Positions 1 through 6,716 are shown, counted from the stretch's first letter. The stretch: DNA of 14,523 nt from an uncultured Persicitalea sp. (GCA_950075905.1 CATMVR010000045.1:1-14523), one strand, 5' to 3'. The notes: generated by a model not told the origin, from the letters alone. Made by a program: numbers and translations.

Positions 1-644
1 GCCCGGTAGTTGTTCAGCGCCGTGACCTCGTCGAAGCGGTCGTTGCTGAGCTGCGACTTTATCTCGTATAGCGTATTGGCGCCCGCCACGCCAGCATTGA
101 CCTGTTTCTGCACGCGGTCTACCTGTTCGCGCGAAGCCGTTACCTGCTGCTGGGCCGACTCGTACAGAGCCTTGCTAGCCAGCACCTGCACGTAAGCCTG
201 CACCATCAGTAGAATCTGGCTGTTGCGAACAGCACTGCTATTTTCCTGGCTCGACTCCCGCAAAAGATCAAACTGATTGATCTGATGCTGTACCTGAAAA
301 CCCTGAAAAATAGGCAACTGAACACCCGCCCCTACGTAGCTCGAATTGTACAGCTGATCGATGTAGGCGTTGGTGAAGCGGTCGATGCTACGGCCCAGAT
401 TGACCCCCTGGCTGGCGTTGATGCCCAGGGTTGGCAACTGCTGCGACCTGGCCTGCCGGTACTGGGCCTGAGCGGCGTCAGCCTGTAAACGCCCGTCACG
501 GTACGTCAGGTTATTTTTAGTCAGCAGATCGGCGCACTCCTGCAAGCTCAACGTCTGCTGGGCAATGGTAGGTACCGATACAAAGTACAGTGCAATGGCA
601 AGCAGAGACGCCAAAATATACACAGGTGATTTAAAAAGAATCAT
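1..644 (-). CDS. TolC-family outer membrane efflux protein, N-terminal part (runs off left edge)
   Basis: The minus strand from the ATG at 644 is open to the window edge, giving 214 residues with no stop. Residues 1-29 form a signal peptide with a hydrophobic core (roughly residues 8-25) ending at TIAQQ. The mature part begins TLSLQECADLLTKNN, the usual start of an outer membrane efflux protein domain (a helix in which an 'aLxnN' pattern recurs). It continues with long Gln/Ala-rich helices (RLQADAAQAQYRQARSQQLP), a first beta-hairpin (PTLGINASQG to GVQLPIFQGFQ), and a second helical stretch with the LYEIKSQLSND region near residue 192. Family knowledge: TolC proteins form the trimeric outer membrane and periplasmic duct of tripartite pumps. 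The gene follows the ABC ATPase on the same strand with a 107-base gap, as in MacAB/TolC-like operons. A HlyD-type adaptor would be expected further left but is outside the window. The substrate cannot be inferred. Confidence 0.9.
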   Translation of the reverse strand, partial: MILFKSPVYILASLLAIALYFVSVPTIAQQTLSLQECADLLTKNNLTYRDGRLQADAAQAQYRQARSQQLPTLGINASQGVNLGRSIDRFTNAYIDQLYNSSYVGAGVQLPIFQGFQVQHQINQFDLLRESSQENSSAVRNSQILLMVQAYVQVLASKALYESAQQQVTASREQVDRVQKQVNAGVAGANTLYEIKSQLSNDRFDEVTALNNYR

Positions 645-676
645 GGCTAATATAATCTTTTGAGTATTTGTTAAGC

Positions 677-687
677 CTAATAATCAG
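677..687 (-). promoter_or_regulatory. Imperfect palindrome upstream of the TolC-family gene
   Basis: The minus strand reads CTGATTATTAG, an 11-base near-palindrome 33 bases before the TolC-family ATG. It resembles the perfect CTGAYARTCAG palindromes upstream of the ABC ATPase and the permease, but the CGTTGG element found 10 bases beyond those palindromes is absent here. It may be a degraded or half-functional site for the same regulator, or chance in an AT-rich stretch. Confidence 0.25.
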
Positions 688-712
688 ACAAATAGGCCTT
701 TGACATGTAGCA

Positions 713-747
713 GTAAAAGCCGAAAACCCATAGCCGACGGCCGAAAA
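713..747 (-). repeat. Degenerate TCGGC heptamer repeats after the ABC ATPase stop
   Basis: Directly after the ATPase stop (TGA at 754-752), the minus strand carries TTTTCGG, CCGTCGGCTATGG and TTTTCGGC units. Similar units follow two other stop codons in this window, at 6819-6851 and 14508-14523, always in the same orientation relative to the upstream gene. The clearest copy has a seven-base period. This copy is the most degenerate of the three. Confidence 0.5.
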
Positions 748-751
748 CCAA

Positions 752-1414
752 TCAGGCCATCCAGCCATCTTTGAGACGAATGGTACGATGACCGTAGCCC
801 GCGTTTTTCTCCGAGTGCGTTACCTGAATGATCGTCACTTTGTCTTCCTTGTTCAATTTCTGAAACAGCTCCATAATTTCGTCGGCCTGCTCGGAATGCA
901 GATTGCCCGTAGGCTCATCGGCAAAGATCACCTTGGGATTGTGCACAATGGCCCGCGCTACGCCCACCAGCTGCTGCTGCCCGCCCGAGAGCTGGCTCGG
1001 GAACAGGTCTTTCTTGGCCACCATATTGAATCGGTCAAGGAGCTCGGCCACGCGGCTTTTGCGCTCAGAGGAAGACACTCCCTTGTACAGCAGCGGGGTT
1101 TCTATGTTCTCATAGACCGTCAGTTCGTCAATGAGGTGGTAGGCCTGAAATACAAAGCCAATATGGTGACGGTGCAAGTCGGTACGTTTCTTCTCGCTCA
1201 GTTTCTGGACGGGCTCATCCAGAAAGAGGTACTCGCCTTCGGAGGGTTCTTCCAATAGCCCCAGGATGTGCAACAGGGTAGATTTGCCAGATCCCGACGG
1301 CCCCATGATGGATACAAATTCTCCTTCCTTTACGTCTAGTGTGATGTTACGAAGCACGTAGACTTTACCAAAGCCGGCAGGATAATGTTTGGCGATTGTT
1401 TGAAGTTGAATCAT
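752..1414 (-). CDS. ABC transporter ATP-binding protein, MacB/LolD-like
   Basis: This 220-residue cytoplasmic ATPase powers an FtsX/MacB-type permease. The family acts in efflux or in extracting substrates from the inner membrane, without classical transmembrane import. Visible motifs are Walker A GPSGSGKST (38-46), Q-loop GFVFQ (Q90), signature LSGGQQQ (142-148), Walker B VIFADE (162-167) and switch histidine H200 in VTHSEKN. Two positions differ from the textbook pattern: the residue after LSGGQQQ is Leu149 rather than Arg, and the D-loop reads GNLHS with His173 instead of Asp. From memory, both occur in a Bacteroidota subfamily that also has the VTHSEKN ending, so I read them as lineage features rather than defects. 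The length is normal for a stand-alone ATPase. A TolC-family gene follows on the same strand. No permease is adjacent; the nearest is at 4058-6484 and shares its promoter layout. Confidence 0.95.
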   Translation of the reverse strand: MIQLQTIAKHYPAGFGKVYVLRNITLDVKEGEFVSIMGPSGSGKSTLLHILGLLEEPSEGEYLFLDEPVQKLSEKKRTDLHRHHIGFVFQAYHLIDELTVYENIETPLLYKGVSSSERKSRVAELLDRFNMVAKKDLFPSQLSGGQQQLVGVARAIVHNPKVIFADEPTGNLHSEQADEIMELFQKLNKEDKVTIIQVTHSEKNAGYGHRTIRLKDGWMA

Positions 1415-1469
1415 ATCGAAATTTAGACTGTAATGTTTGTTTTAGGGATTTGTCTTTACTATTTGTCAA

Positions 1470-1514
1470 TACTATGCCAAGAATATACCAACGCATATAA
1501 CCACTGACTGTCAG
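1470..1514 (-). promoter_or_regulatory. Shared regulatory promoter of the ABC ATPase gene (palindrome plus -24/-12-like elements)
   Basis: On the minus strand, the palindrome CTGACAGTCAG (1514-1504) is followed after 10 bases by CGTTGG (1493-1488) and after 11 more by CATAGTA (1476-1470). The same three blocks, with exactly the same gaps, precede the ABC permease gene at 6651-6695. The segment from TTGG to GGCA has GG, ten bases, then GC, which is the spacing of a sigma-54 -24/-12 promoter. If so, transcription would start near 1465, leaving a leader of about 50 bases before the ATG at 1414. Shared blocks and spacing are seen directly. The sigma-54 assignment and the palindrome's role as activator or repressor site are inferred. 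Confidence 0.6.
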
Positions 1515-1543
1515 TATTTTATAAAATGGATACTAAAATAAAT

Positions 1544-1578
1544 GTCCGAAACCGTACAGTATTTGTACGGTTTCGGAC
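1544..1578 (-). terminator. Intrinsic terminator of the lipoprotein gene
   Basis: Perfect 14-base arms (1544-1557 and 1565-1578, gtccgaaaccgtac and its complement) enclose a 7-base loop. On the minus strand the hairpin is followed by ATTTATTTTAG, a T-rich tail. It lies 89 bases beyond the lipoprotein stop and about 30 bases before the ATPase promoter palindrome, so it separates the two transcription units. The end of the distal arm and tail (CGGACATTT) matches the terminator after nhaD at 8058-8094. Confidence 0.7.
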
Positions 1579-1602
1579 GTCATAAACAATGCCAGCTGCT
1601 TT

Positions 1603-1630
1603 CATTGCGGCAATTCCATTGCGGCAATTC
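1603..1630. repeat. Perfect 14-base tandem duplication
   Basis: The unit cattgcggcaattc occurs twice back to back, starting at 1603 and 1617, and each unit contains the small palindrome attgc-g-gcaat. It lies between the lipoprotein stop (1667) and that gene's terminator, so it is in the 3' untranslated region. It is probably a slippage duplication. No function is evident. Confidence 0.6.
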
Positions 1631-1666
1631 CAATCGCTTTCAGTGTCGAAGCATATTAAAAGCCTT

Positions 1667-2038
1667 TTATTTCACTTTGTTTATTTCGAGCACCTCAATT
1701 GCATCCACCTGGGCGGTATTACCAAAGCCGCAGGTCAGCGAGCGCTCCTGATCGGTAAGGCGGTATTTGATGTTGACATCGATGAAGGAGTAGGCATCCT
1801 GAGTGCCCCATTTAGGTACAGCCTCCTTCACCCTGGGCTCGGAGGCCAGGGTAGGTACCAGCGTAACGATGTCGATGGAATCGACCGTAGCCACTTCAAA
1901 ATGCCAGTCGCAGCCGTCAACGGCCAGGTTATTGACAATCCGGGCCCGGGTTTCAATCACCTCGCCGTCTACTTCCATAGTGGAGTTGTCGCAGCCTGCC
2001 CATAGCAGCAGGCACATAAAAAAAATGATACTTTTCAT
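1667..2038 (-). CDS. Small predicted lipoprotein, function unknown
   Basis: This 123-residue protein starts with a short lipoprotein signal, MKSIIFFMCLLLWAGC. The lipobox LWAGC places the lipidated cysteine at residue 16, followed by DNST, which suggests export and outer membrane anchoring in a Bacteroidota cell. The mature part is about 107 residues, mostly beta-prone, with two further cysteines (in VDGCDW and LTCGFG) that could form a disulfide. I recognise no family. It stands alone between the GH1 gene and the ABC ATPase, with a 90-base gap upstream and its own terminator at 1544-1578. The ATG at 2038 is chosen because it gives the complete signal peptide. That the gene is real is supported by the signal, the coding length and the terminator; its function is open. 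Confidence 0.75.
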   Translation of the reverse strand: MKSIIFFMCLLLWAGCDNSTMEVDGEVIETRARIVNNLAVDGCDWHFEVATVDSIDIVTLVPTLASEPRVKEAVPKWGTQDAYSFIDVNIKYRLTDQERSLTCGFGNTAQVDAIEVLEINKVK

Positions 2039-2128
2039 AGCTTAATTTATTTACAGTTTTCCTAAAAGACCCTCGAAAAGAAGGTAGAGTTGGAATGGTG
2101 TTTCAGGAATTCTGAAAAAATCATCATA

Positions 2129-3529
2129 CTATTCCTGCAACAAACTGGCAAACCAATGCCCCGAACTCTTGATGGTTCTTTTCTGGGTGGTATAATCTAC
2201 ATGCACCAGGCCAAAGCGGGCGTGGTACCCTTCGGCCCACTCGAAGTTATCGAGCAGTGACCACACAAAGTAGCCCGTCAGGTTTACTCCTTCGCGTTTG
2301 GCCCGGAGCGCGTTCTGTAAATAGTTGTTAAAAAAACTGATCCTTTCAGGATCATGCACCGCTCCGTTTTGAACTATATCGGGAAAAGCAGCCCCATTTT
2401 CCGAAATAATAATCTCTTTGATTCCTTTGTAGGCACCAAACTGTTTCAGTATCCGGTACAGCCCTTCGGGTGCTACCTCCCAGCCCATAGCCGTACGGGG
2501 CCCCCGGGGCTTCACTTCGGTGGCCCACAGCACCGGGCGCAGAAAAGAATGCCGCACCACTACGCGGAAGTAGTTTTGCAAACCCACTACATCAAAGTCA
2601 AATTGTAGCTTTTCGTCATCGCCGGGCTGCACGTACTTCCTGATTTTGTTCAAAAAAGGAAAGTCGGCTACGGGGTACCCCCTACCCAGGCTGGGTTCGA
2701 TAAACAGCCGGTTCATAAGTGCGTCTACGCGCCGGGCAGCCCGTATATCGCGCCGGGAAGTGGTGTAAGGCTCCACGGAAGAGCAGGAGAAAGTGGTACC
2801 TACCACGGCATCGGGTATGTTGCGCCGCACCACCCGCCCGCCTTCTGCCTGACACAGCGCCAGATGATGCACTACTGGCAGAAAGTTGTGCAGCCCCCGG
2901 AGGCCGGGAGCATGCTGCCCCGTGGTATACCCCAGGGCAGCCACCGCCATGGGTTCGTTCAGGATGAGCCAGTGCTTTACCTTGTGGCCGTACTCGCGGG
3001 TACAAAAATCAGTATAGGCCGAAAACCACTCCACAATCTGACGGCTTTTCCAGCCGCCCCGATCCTGCAACGCCTGGGGCAGATCCCAGTGGTAGAGCGT
3101 GATCCAGGGTTTCAGGTTCAATGCCAGGCACTTGTCGATCACCCGGTGATAAAAATCCACACCTTCCTGATTGATCTTCCCCGTACCGTCCGGGAACAGT
3201 CGCGACCACGACAGCGAAAAACGATACTCATCGAAGCCCAGCGCACGTACCAGTTCGAGGTCTTCTTCGTAGCGGTAGTAGTGGTCGCAGGCTACTTCGG
3301 CGTGATGGTTGTTTTTGATTTTGCCCGGCCTTTTTGTGAACGTATCCCAGATAGACGCCCCGCGGCCGTGCGCCGAAGTGGCCCCTTCGATCTGAAAAGC
3401 CGCCGTGGCGGTTCCCCAGCGGAAATCCGTACCAAAATCGGCCCTGGTAAAAGGAGCTTTGTGAGCAAGAGTATTTTTGCGGAGTACCTCAGAGCCAGTC
3501 TCCACCGCGAGTTCGTCAAAAAATTCCAA
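2129..3529 (-). CDS. Glycoside hydrolase family 1 (beta-glucosidase-like)
   Basis: This 466-residue enzyme of the GH1 retaining beta-glycosidase family has no signal peptide, so it probably hydrolyses beta-linked glucosides or related disaccharides in the cytoplasm. Motifs appear in the expected order: FRWGTATAAFQIEGA with substrate-binding Gln46, YHWDLPQAL with His147, the acid/base motif LNEP (Asn191-Glu192), NYF with Tyr320, the nucleophile motif ISENGAA (Glu377), and the aglycone-side pocket WSLLDNFEW (Trp423, Glu430, Trp431). The length is normal for bacterial GH1. It carries about 30 residues before the barrel (MEFFDELAVETGSEVLRKN...), which read as coding. No transporter or regulator gene for sugars adjoins it; the neighbours are a DUF3817 protein and a lipoprotein. 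The exact substrate (glucoside, galactoside or other) cannot be told from sequence. Confidence 0.95.
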   Translation of the reverse strand: MEFFDELAVETGSEVLRKNTLAHKAPFTRADFGTDFRWGTATAAFQIEGATSAHGRGASIWDTFTKRPGKIKNNHHAEVACDHYYRYEEDLELVRALGFDEYRFSLSWSRLFPDGTGKINQEGVDFYHRVIDKCLALNLKPWITLYHWDLPQALQDRGGWKSRQIVEWFSAYTDFCTREYGHKVKHWLILNEPMAVAALGYTTGQHAPGLRGLHNFLPVVHHLALCQAEGGRVVRRNIPDAVVGTTFSCSSVEPYTTSRRDIRAARRVDALMNRLFIEPSLGRGYPVADFPFLNKIRKYVQPGDDEKLQFDFDVVGLQNYFRVVVRHSFLRPVLWATEVKPRGPRTAMGWEVAPEGLYRILKQFGAYKGIKEIIISENGAAFPDIVQNGAVHDPERISFFNNYLQNALRAKREGVNLTGYFVWSLLDNFEWAEGYHARFGLVHVDYTTQKRTIKSSGHWFASLLQE

Positions 3530-3609
3530 AGCAGTTCTGCGTTTTATGTTCTGATGCTGTGCACGTGGTAGTTAAAAACGCATTCCGACCGGGAAAGATT
3601 TCGCCCGGC

Positions 3610-3648
3610 TTAACGATTTGTTAACATTGGCAAAAATTTAACATTGGC
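3610..3648 (-). promoter_or_regulatory. 11-base direct repeat upstream of the GH1 gene (possible operator)
   Basis: ttaacattggc occurs at 3621-3631 and again at 3638-3648, 17 bases start to start, with a further ttaac at 3610-3614. The first copy overlaps the palindrome tgttaaca (3619-3626). The repeats sit 92-119 bases upstream of the GH1 ATG, where an activator or repressor of a glycosidase gene could bind. No convincing -7 element is seen nearby. The repeats are seen; the regulatory role is inferred. Confidence 0.35.
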
Positions 3649-3675
3649 CCCCGCGCCGGGAGTCTGTCCAGAACT

Positions 3676-3975
3676 TTATTCTGGCCGAAACAGCTTTTTA
3701 TCCGCGTAGAAAGTACCAAAAGGTACTAGCGAAGCCACAAATGCCCAGAACATTTTGCCCAGCGACCAGCGGTGCAGGTAGCCTACCTGAGCTACCAGCA
3801 GCACGTAGGTAATGAACAGCAGCCCGTGTGCCATACCCACCACGTAGTTGGGCTTGGGCATGGCGTATTGGTATTTGAGGATCATTGTAAAGCCAAGGAG
3901 TAAAAAAGAGCATCCTTCCAGAAAGGCTATGATTCGAAGCCGGCCCAGGGGAGTGTTGATGAGTTGAGTAAGCAT
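3676..3975 (-). CDS. DUF3817 small integral membrane protein
   Basis: This 99-residue protein matches the DUF3817 pattern: an N-terminal LRIIAFLEGCSFLLLGFTM segment, the YAMPKPNYVVGMAHGLLFITYVLL segment with its conserved GxxHGxLF core, and the closing WAFVASLVPFGTFYADKKL with the SxxPFGTF motif. There are three hydrophobic segments (about residues 14-33, 45-64 and 72-90), so it is an inner membrane protein. The biochemical role of DUF3817 is unknown; related domains occur as C-terminal parts of some transporters. The ATG at 3975 is favoured because the protein is complete from it. A 13-base perfect inverted repeat ends only four bases upstream of the start. The gene is probably transcribed separately from the permease gene upstream. 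Confidence 0.85.
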   Translation of the reverse strand: MLTQLINTPLGRLRIIAFLEGCSFLLLGFTMILKYQYAMPKPNYVVGMAHGLLFITYVLLVAQVGYLHRWSLGKMFWAFVASLVPFGTFYADKKLFRPE

Positions 3976-3979
3976 GTTG

Positions 3980-4015
3980 GTTATTCGTTGGTCAAAATAT
4001 TCACCAACGAATAAC
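3980..4015 (-). promoter_or_regulatory. 13-base perfect inverted repeat at the DUF3817 start
   Basis: Arms 3980-3992 (gttattcgttggt) and 4003-4015 are perfect complements around a 10-base loop. On the minus strand the loop region reads GAATATTTTG, which contains a near -7 element (TATTTTG). A CTTGA at 4023-4027 lies roughly 23 bases further upstream. No T-tract follows the hairpin, and its end is four bases from the ATG. It could be an operator over the promoter, or an RNA hairpin that terminates permease transcription or covers the DUF3817 ribosome site. An operator is slightly favoured. Confidence 0.45.
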
Positions 4016-4057
4016 TCATTTTCAAGCTTATTGGTTCTTGTTCTTATGGAAAGCCCC

Positions 4058-6484
4058 CTACTCGCTCCGCAGCGAATCTACGGGGTTCATGAGCCCGGCC
4101 TTCACCGCCTGATACCCTACTGTAAAGGAGGCTATGAAAATAGCCAGAAAAGCGGCTATGGCAAATATCCACCACTCCATATGGATACGGTACGGAAAAT
4201 CCTGCAACCATTGATGCAGAAAGTAAGCCGCTACGGGCAGGGAGATTATAATAGCGCCAACCACTAATTTGAGAAAATCTTTGCTAAGCAACACCACCAC
4301 ACTGCCCACACTGGCGCCCAGCACCTTACGTACGCCAATTTCTTTGGTGCGGGCTTCTACGGTGAAGGTAGCCAGACCAAACAAGCCCAGACAGGCAATA
4401 AAAATGGCCAATAGAGCCGCCGTAGTAAACAGCTTGCCGTACTGCTGCTCTTCGTAGTAGGCTTTCTGATAGCTTTCATCCATAAAGAAGTAGTCAAACG
4501 GATTGCCCGGAAAACTGGCCTTGTATAGTTTTTCGAGCGAGGCTACTTTCTCACTCATTTGCCCGGTCGTCAGGCGAATACTGTAATAGACCGTGGATTT
4601 CTGCGGGTAAAAAATAATCGGGTCCACCGCATTTTTCAGGTTAGTGTGGTGGTAGTCAGCCACTACCCCAATGACGTCCAGATAGCGCTCATCCCACTTG
4701 ATTTTGGTGCGTACGGCCACTTCGGGCGACGAAAACCCAAACTCCGCCACGGCCCGCTCGTTGAGAAGTACTTTGGAGTTATCGTTCCAATCGACGGCCG
4801 TTTCTTCGGGCGTAAAATTCCGTCCGGCTTTCAGGCTGAGGCCATAGGTGTTCAGGTAGCGATCGCCGATGATGGCAAAGGCGTAGGATTTAAGCTCGTC
4901 TTTGGGCCGGGAACCGGGCTGCGTAAAGCCCGACGTGCGGAAGTTGTAGAATCGGCTCGGTACGCTGTTGGAGGTGGCGTACTCCTGCACAAAGCTTTGC
5001 TGCTCCAGCGCATACGCAAAGGCATTGCTCCGCGTTGCAAAGGTACTATCCTTGCCAATCTGCGGTCCTGATACAACCAGCAACTGCTCGGTATTGATCC
5101 CCAGGTCGCCGTTTTGCAAATGCCGGAGCTGGCTGTAAATCACAATTGTGGCCAGAATCAGGCAGGTAGAGATGGCAAACTGACCTACTACCAGGCCTTT
5201 ACGCAACCATACGCCCCGGCGACTGCTGCCTGTTTTTCCTTTTAAGGTTTCGATTGCCTTAAAACGGGACAGAATCCAGGCCGTATACAGGCCCGAGAGC
5301 AGCGAGCCTACCCCCAAAAGCGCCACCCCATACGCCCAAACCGACGTACTGCCCAGGATGCTCAGAGACACTTCTTTGCCGATAAGATCATTGAAAAAAG
5401 GCTGTAAAGTACTAACCAGAATTAGCGCCAGGCCAAAACCCAGCGCGTTGGTCAGCAACGACTCGCCCAAAAACTGGGCGATCAGGTTGGAGGAGGTAGC
5501 GCCAATGGCCTTTCTGACTCCTACCTCGTTGGCGCGTTTGAGGGCGTTGGCGGTAGACAGATTAATGTAGTTGAACCAGGCAATGAGCACAATCAGCAAC
5601 GCAATACCCGCCAGCATATACACGTACCTGACGTTGCCGGTAGTTTGCAGCGGCTCGTCGAAAGACGCGGCCAGGTGGATGTTGGTGGCAGGTTGCAGCC
5701 GAAACACCACCCCGTCGTTTTCTTCGCTGCGTTCTTGCCGGAGCGCGTTCAGCTTTGCTTCCAAAGCCTGGTGGTCGGCCTTTTCTTTTATCAATAAAAA
5801 AGCATTGATGTACTGATTGTCTAGATTATCGAGCCGTACCCAGTCGTTGCCGTTGGTATTTGTAGGGTTTTTCAAAGTTTCGAGCGAACATACCATATCG
5901 TACCGGATATCCGACTGTTCGGTCATATCTTCAAAAACTCCCCCTACCGTATAGGTGGTTTTGCCAAACTGATTGTGGAGTAGCAGGGTCTGACCCAGGG
6001 GGCTGGCAGCGGGAAAGTATTTGGTAGCGGCACTTTCTGATAAAAAAACTATGTTGGGCTGCCGCAGAGTAGTGGGGTCACCTTTGAGGAGCGGGAAGCT
6101 AAAAAACTCGAAGAAATTACCATCGGCGTATCCAATGGCCTCTTCTTTGAACGATACCCCGCCGTCGGGCTTCTGCACCACCCCCGAAGCAATACCATCT
6201 GCAAAGCGGCAATATGTTTCAATCTCCGGAAAACGATCCTGCGCCAGCGTTGCCCAACCGGGCTCTACTTCGCCCCAGGAGGTACCATTTGGCGCTACAT
6301 TCATGATGCGGTACATACGGTCTACATGAGTATGGAACTGGTTCACGCTTTTTTCCAGACTGACGTATTCCAGGATAAACACAAAAGCCGCAATGCCCAG
6401 GCCTAGTCCCAGAATATTGATCATACTGAACACGCGGTTGCGGAGCAGCGTACGAAAGGCGATTTTAAAGTAGTTGCGTAGCAT
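4058..6484 (-). CDS. ABC transporter permease, MacB/FtsX-like, two-domain (808 residues)
   Basis: This is the membrane subunit of a MacB-type ABC exporter of the large duplicated kind typical of Bacteroidota. It opens with MLRNYFKIAFRTLLRNRVFS and a first transmembrane segment at about 19-41, followed by a periplasmic MacB-PCD-like domain (about 45-275). A first FtsX block with segments near 286-307, 335-362 and 379-405 contains EVGVRKAIGAT. The second half repeats the plan: a segment at 429-452, a periplasmic domain (about 455-680), and a terminal FtsX block (685-708, 727-753, 770-792) with KEIGVRKVLGAS. The paired GVRKxxGA motifs are the coupling regions that contact the ATPase. It ends NPVDSLRSE, also typical. 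The ATPase partner is not adjacent but probably lies at 752-1414, which shares this gene's upstream layout. Substrate unknown. Confidence 0.93.
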   Translation of the reverse strand: MLRNYFKIAFRTLLRNRVFSMINILGLGLGIAAFVFILEYVSLEKSVNQFHTHVDRMYRIMNVAPNGTSWGEVEPGWATLAQDRFPEIETYCRFADGIASGVVQKPDGGVSFKEEAIGYADGNFFEFFSFPLLKGDPTTLRQPNIVFLSESAATKYFPAASPLGQTLLLHNQFGKTTYTVGGVFEDMTEQSDIRYDMVCSLETLKNPTNTNGNDWVRLDNLDNQYINAFLLIKEKADHQALEAKLNALRQERSEENDGVVFRLQPATNIHLAASFDEPLQTTGNVRYVYMLAGIALLIVLIAWFNYINLSTANALKRANEVGVRKAIGATSSNLIAQFLGESLLTNALGFGLALILVSTLQPFFNDLIGKEVSLSILGSTSVWAYGVALLGVGSLLSGLYTAWILSRFKAIETLKGKTGSSRRGVWLRKGLVVGQFAISTCLILATIVIYSQLRHLQNGDLGINTEQLLVVSGPQIGKDSTFATRSNAFAYALEQQSFVQEYATSNSVPSRFYNFRTSGFTQPGSRPKDELKSYAFAIIGDRYLNTYGLSLKAGRNFTPEETAVDWNDNSKVLLNERAVAEFGFSSPEVAVRTKIKWDERYLDVIGVVADYHHTNLKNAVDPIIFYPQKSTVYYSIRLTTGQMSEKVASLEKLYKASFPGNPFDYFFMDESYQKAYYEEQQYGKLFTTAALLAIFIACLGLFGLATFTVEARTKEIGVRKVLGASVGSVVVLLSKDFLKLVVGAIIISLPVAAYFLHQWLQDFPYRIHMEWWIFAIAAFLAIFIASFTVGYQAVKAGLMNPVDSLRSE

Positions 6485-6560
6485 GGTAATTTTTAGTTTA
6501 GGTTTTTTCCGAAGGCTGATTTATTGATAACCAAGGGGATGCAGGAGAAGTCATGAACGA

Positions 6561-6611
6561 AGGATCTGATTCTTTGCCGATTTGGGAGCGGCTGCGTCTT
6601 TCTCAGATCCT
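6561..6611 (-). other. Possible stem-loop in the permease 5' leader
   Basis: aggatctga at 6561-6569 and its exact complement tcagatcct at 6603-6611 could pair around 33 bases, with a small nested gccg/cggc pairing inside. The element lies between the putative promoter (6651-6695) and the permease ATG (6484), so it would be in the roughly 160-base leader RNA. It could affect mRNA stability or translation. Nine paired bases with a long loop may also be chance. Confidence 0.3.
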
Positions 6612-6650
6612 CCGTTTACAACTATTTATGAGGTTTCATGGCTATATCCT

Positions 6651-6695
6651 TAGTATGTAAAAGCCATGCCAACGATAATTCCTTCTGATTATCAG
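6651..6695 (-). promoter_or_regulatory. Shared regulatory promoter of the ABC permease gene (palindrome plus -24/-12-like elements)
   Basis: On the minus strand, the palindrome CTGATAATCAG (6695-6685, extended to TTCTGATAATCAGAA) is followed after 10 bases by CGTTGG (6674-6669) and after 11 more by CATACTA (6657-6651). The ATPase gene has the same blocks and gaps at 1470-1514. The stretch TTGGCATGGCTTTTACA agrees with the sigma-54 consensus at most positions and has GG, ten bases, then AC, so the -12 GC is imperfect. Transcription from here would give a leader of roughly 160 bases. Confidence 0.6.
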
Positions 6696-6716
6696 AACTT
6701 TATACCTATATAAAAA

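Noticed and set aside
2101..2117. tttcag/ctgaaa inverted repeat after the GH1 gene as its terminator
   Set aside because: On the transcribed strand the T-run precedes the hairpin rather than following it, and the stem is only six bases.
2864..3571. 235-codon plus-strand frame opposite the GH1 gene
   Set aside because: The opposite strand encodes all GH1 catalytic motifs in order; this frame shows none.
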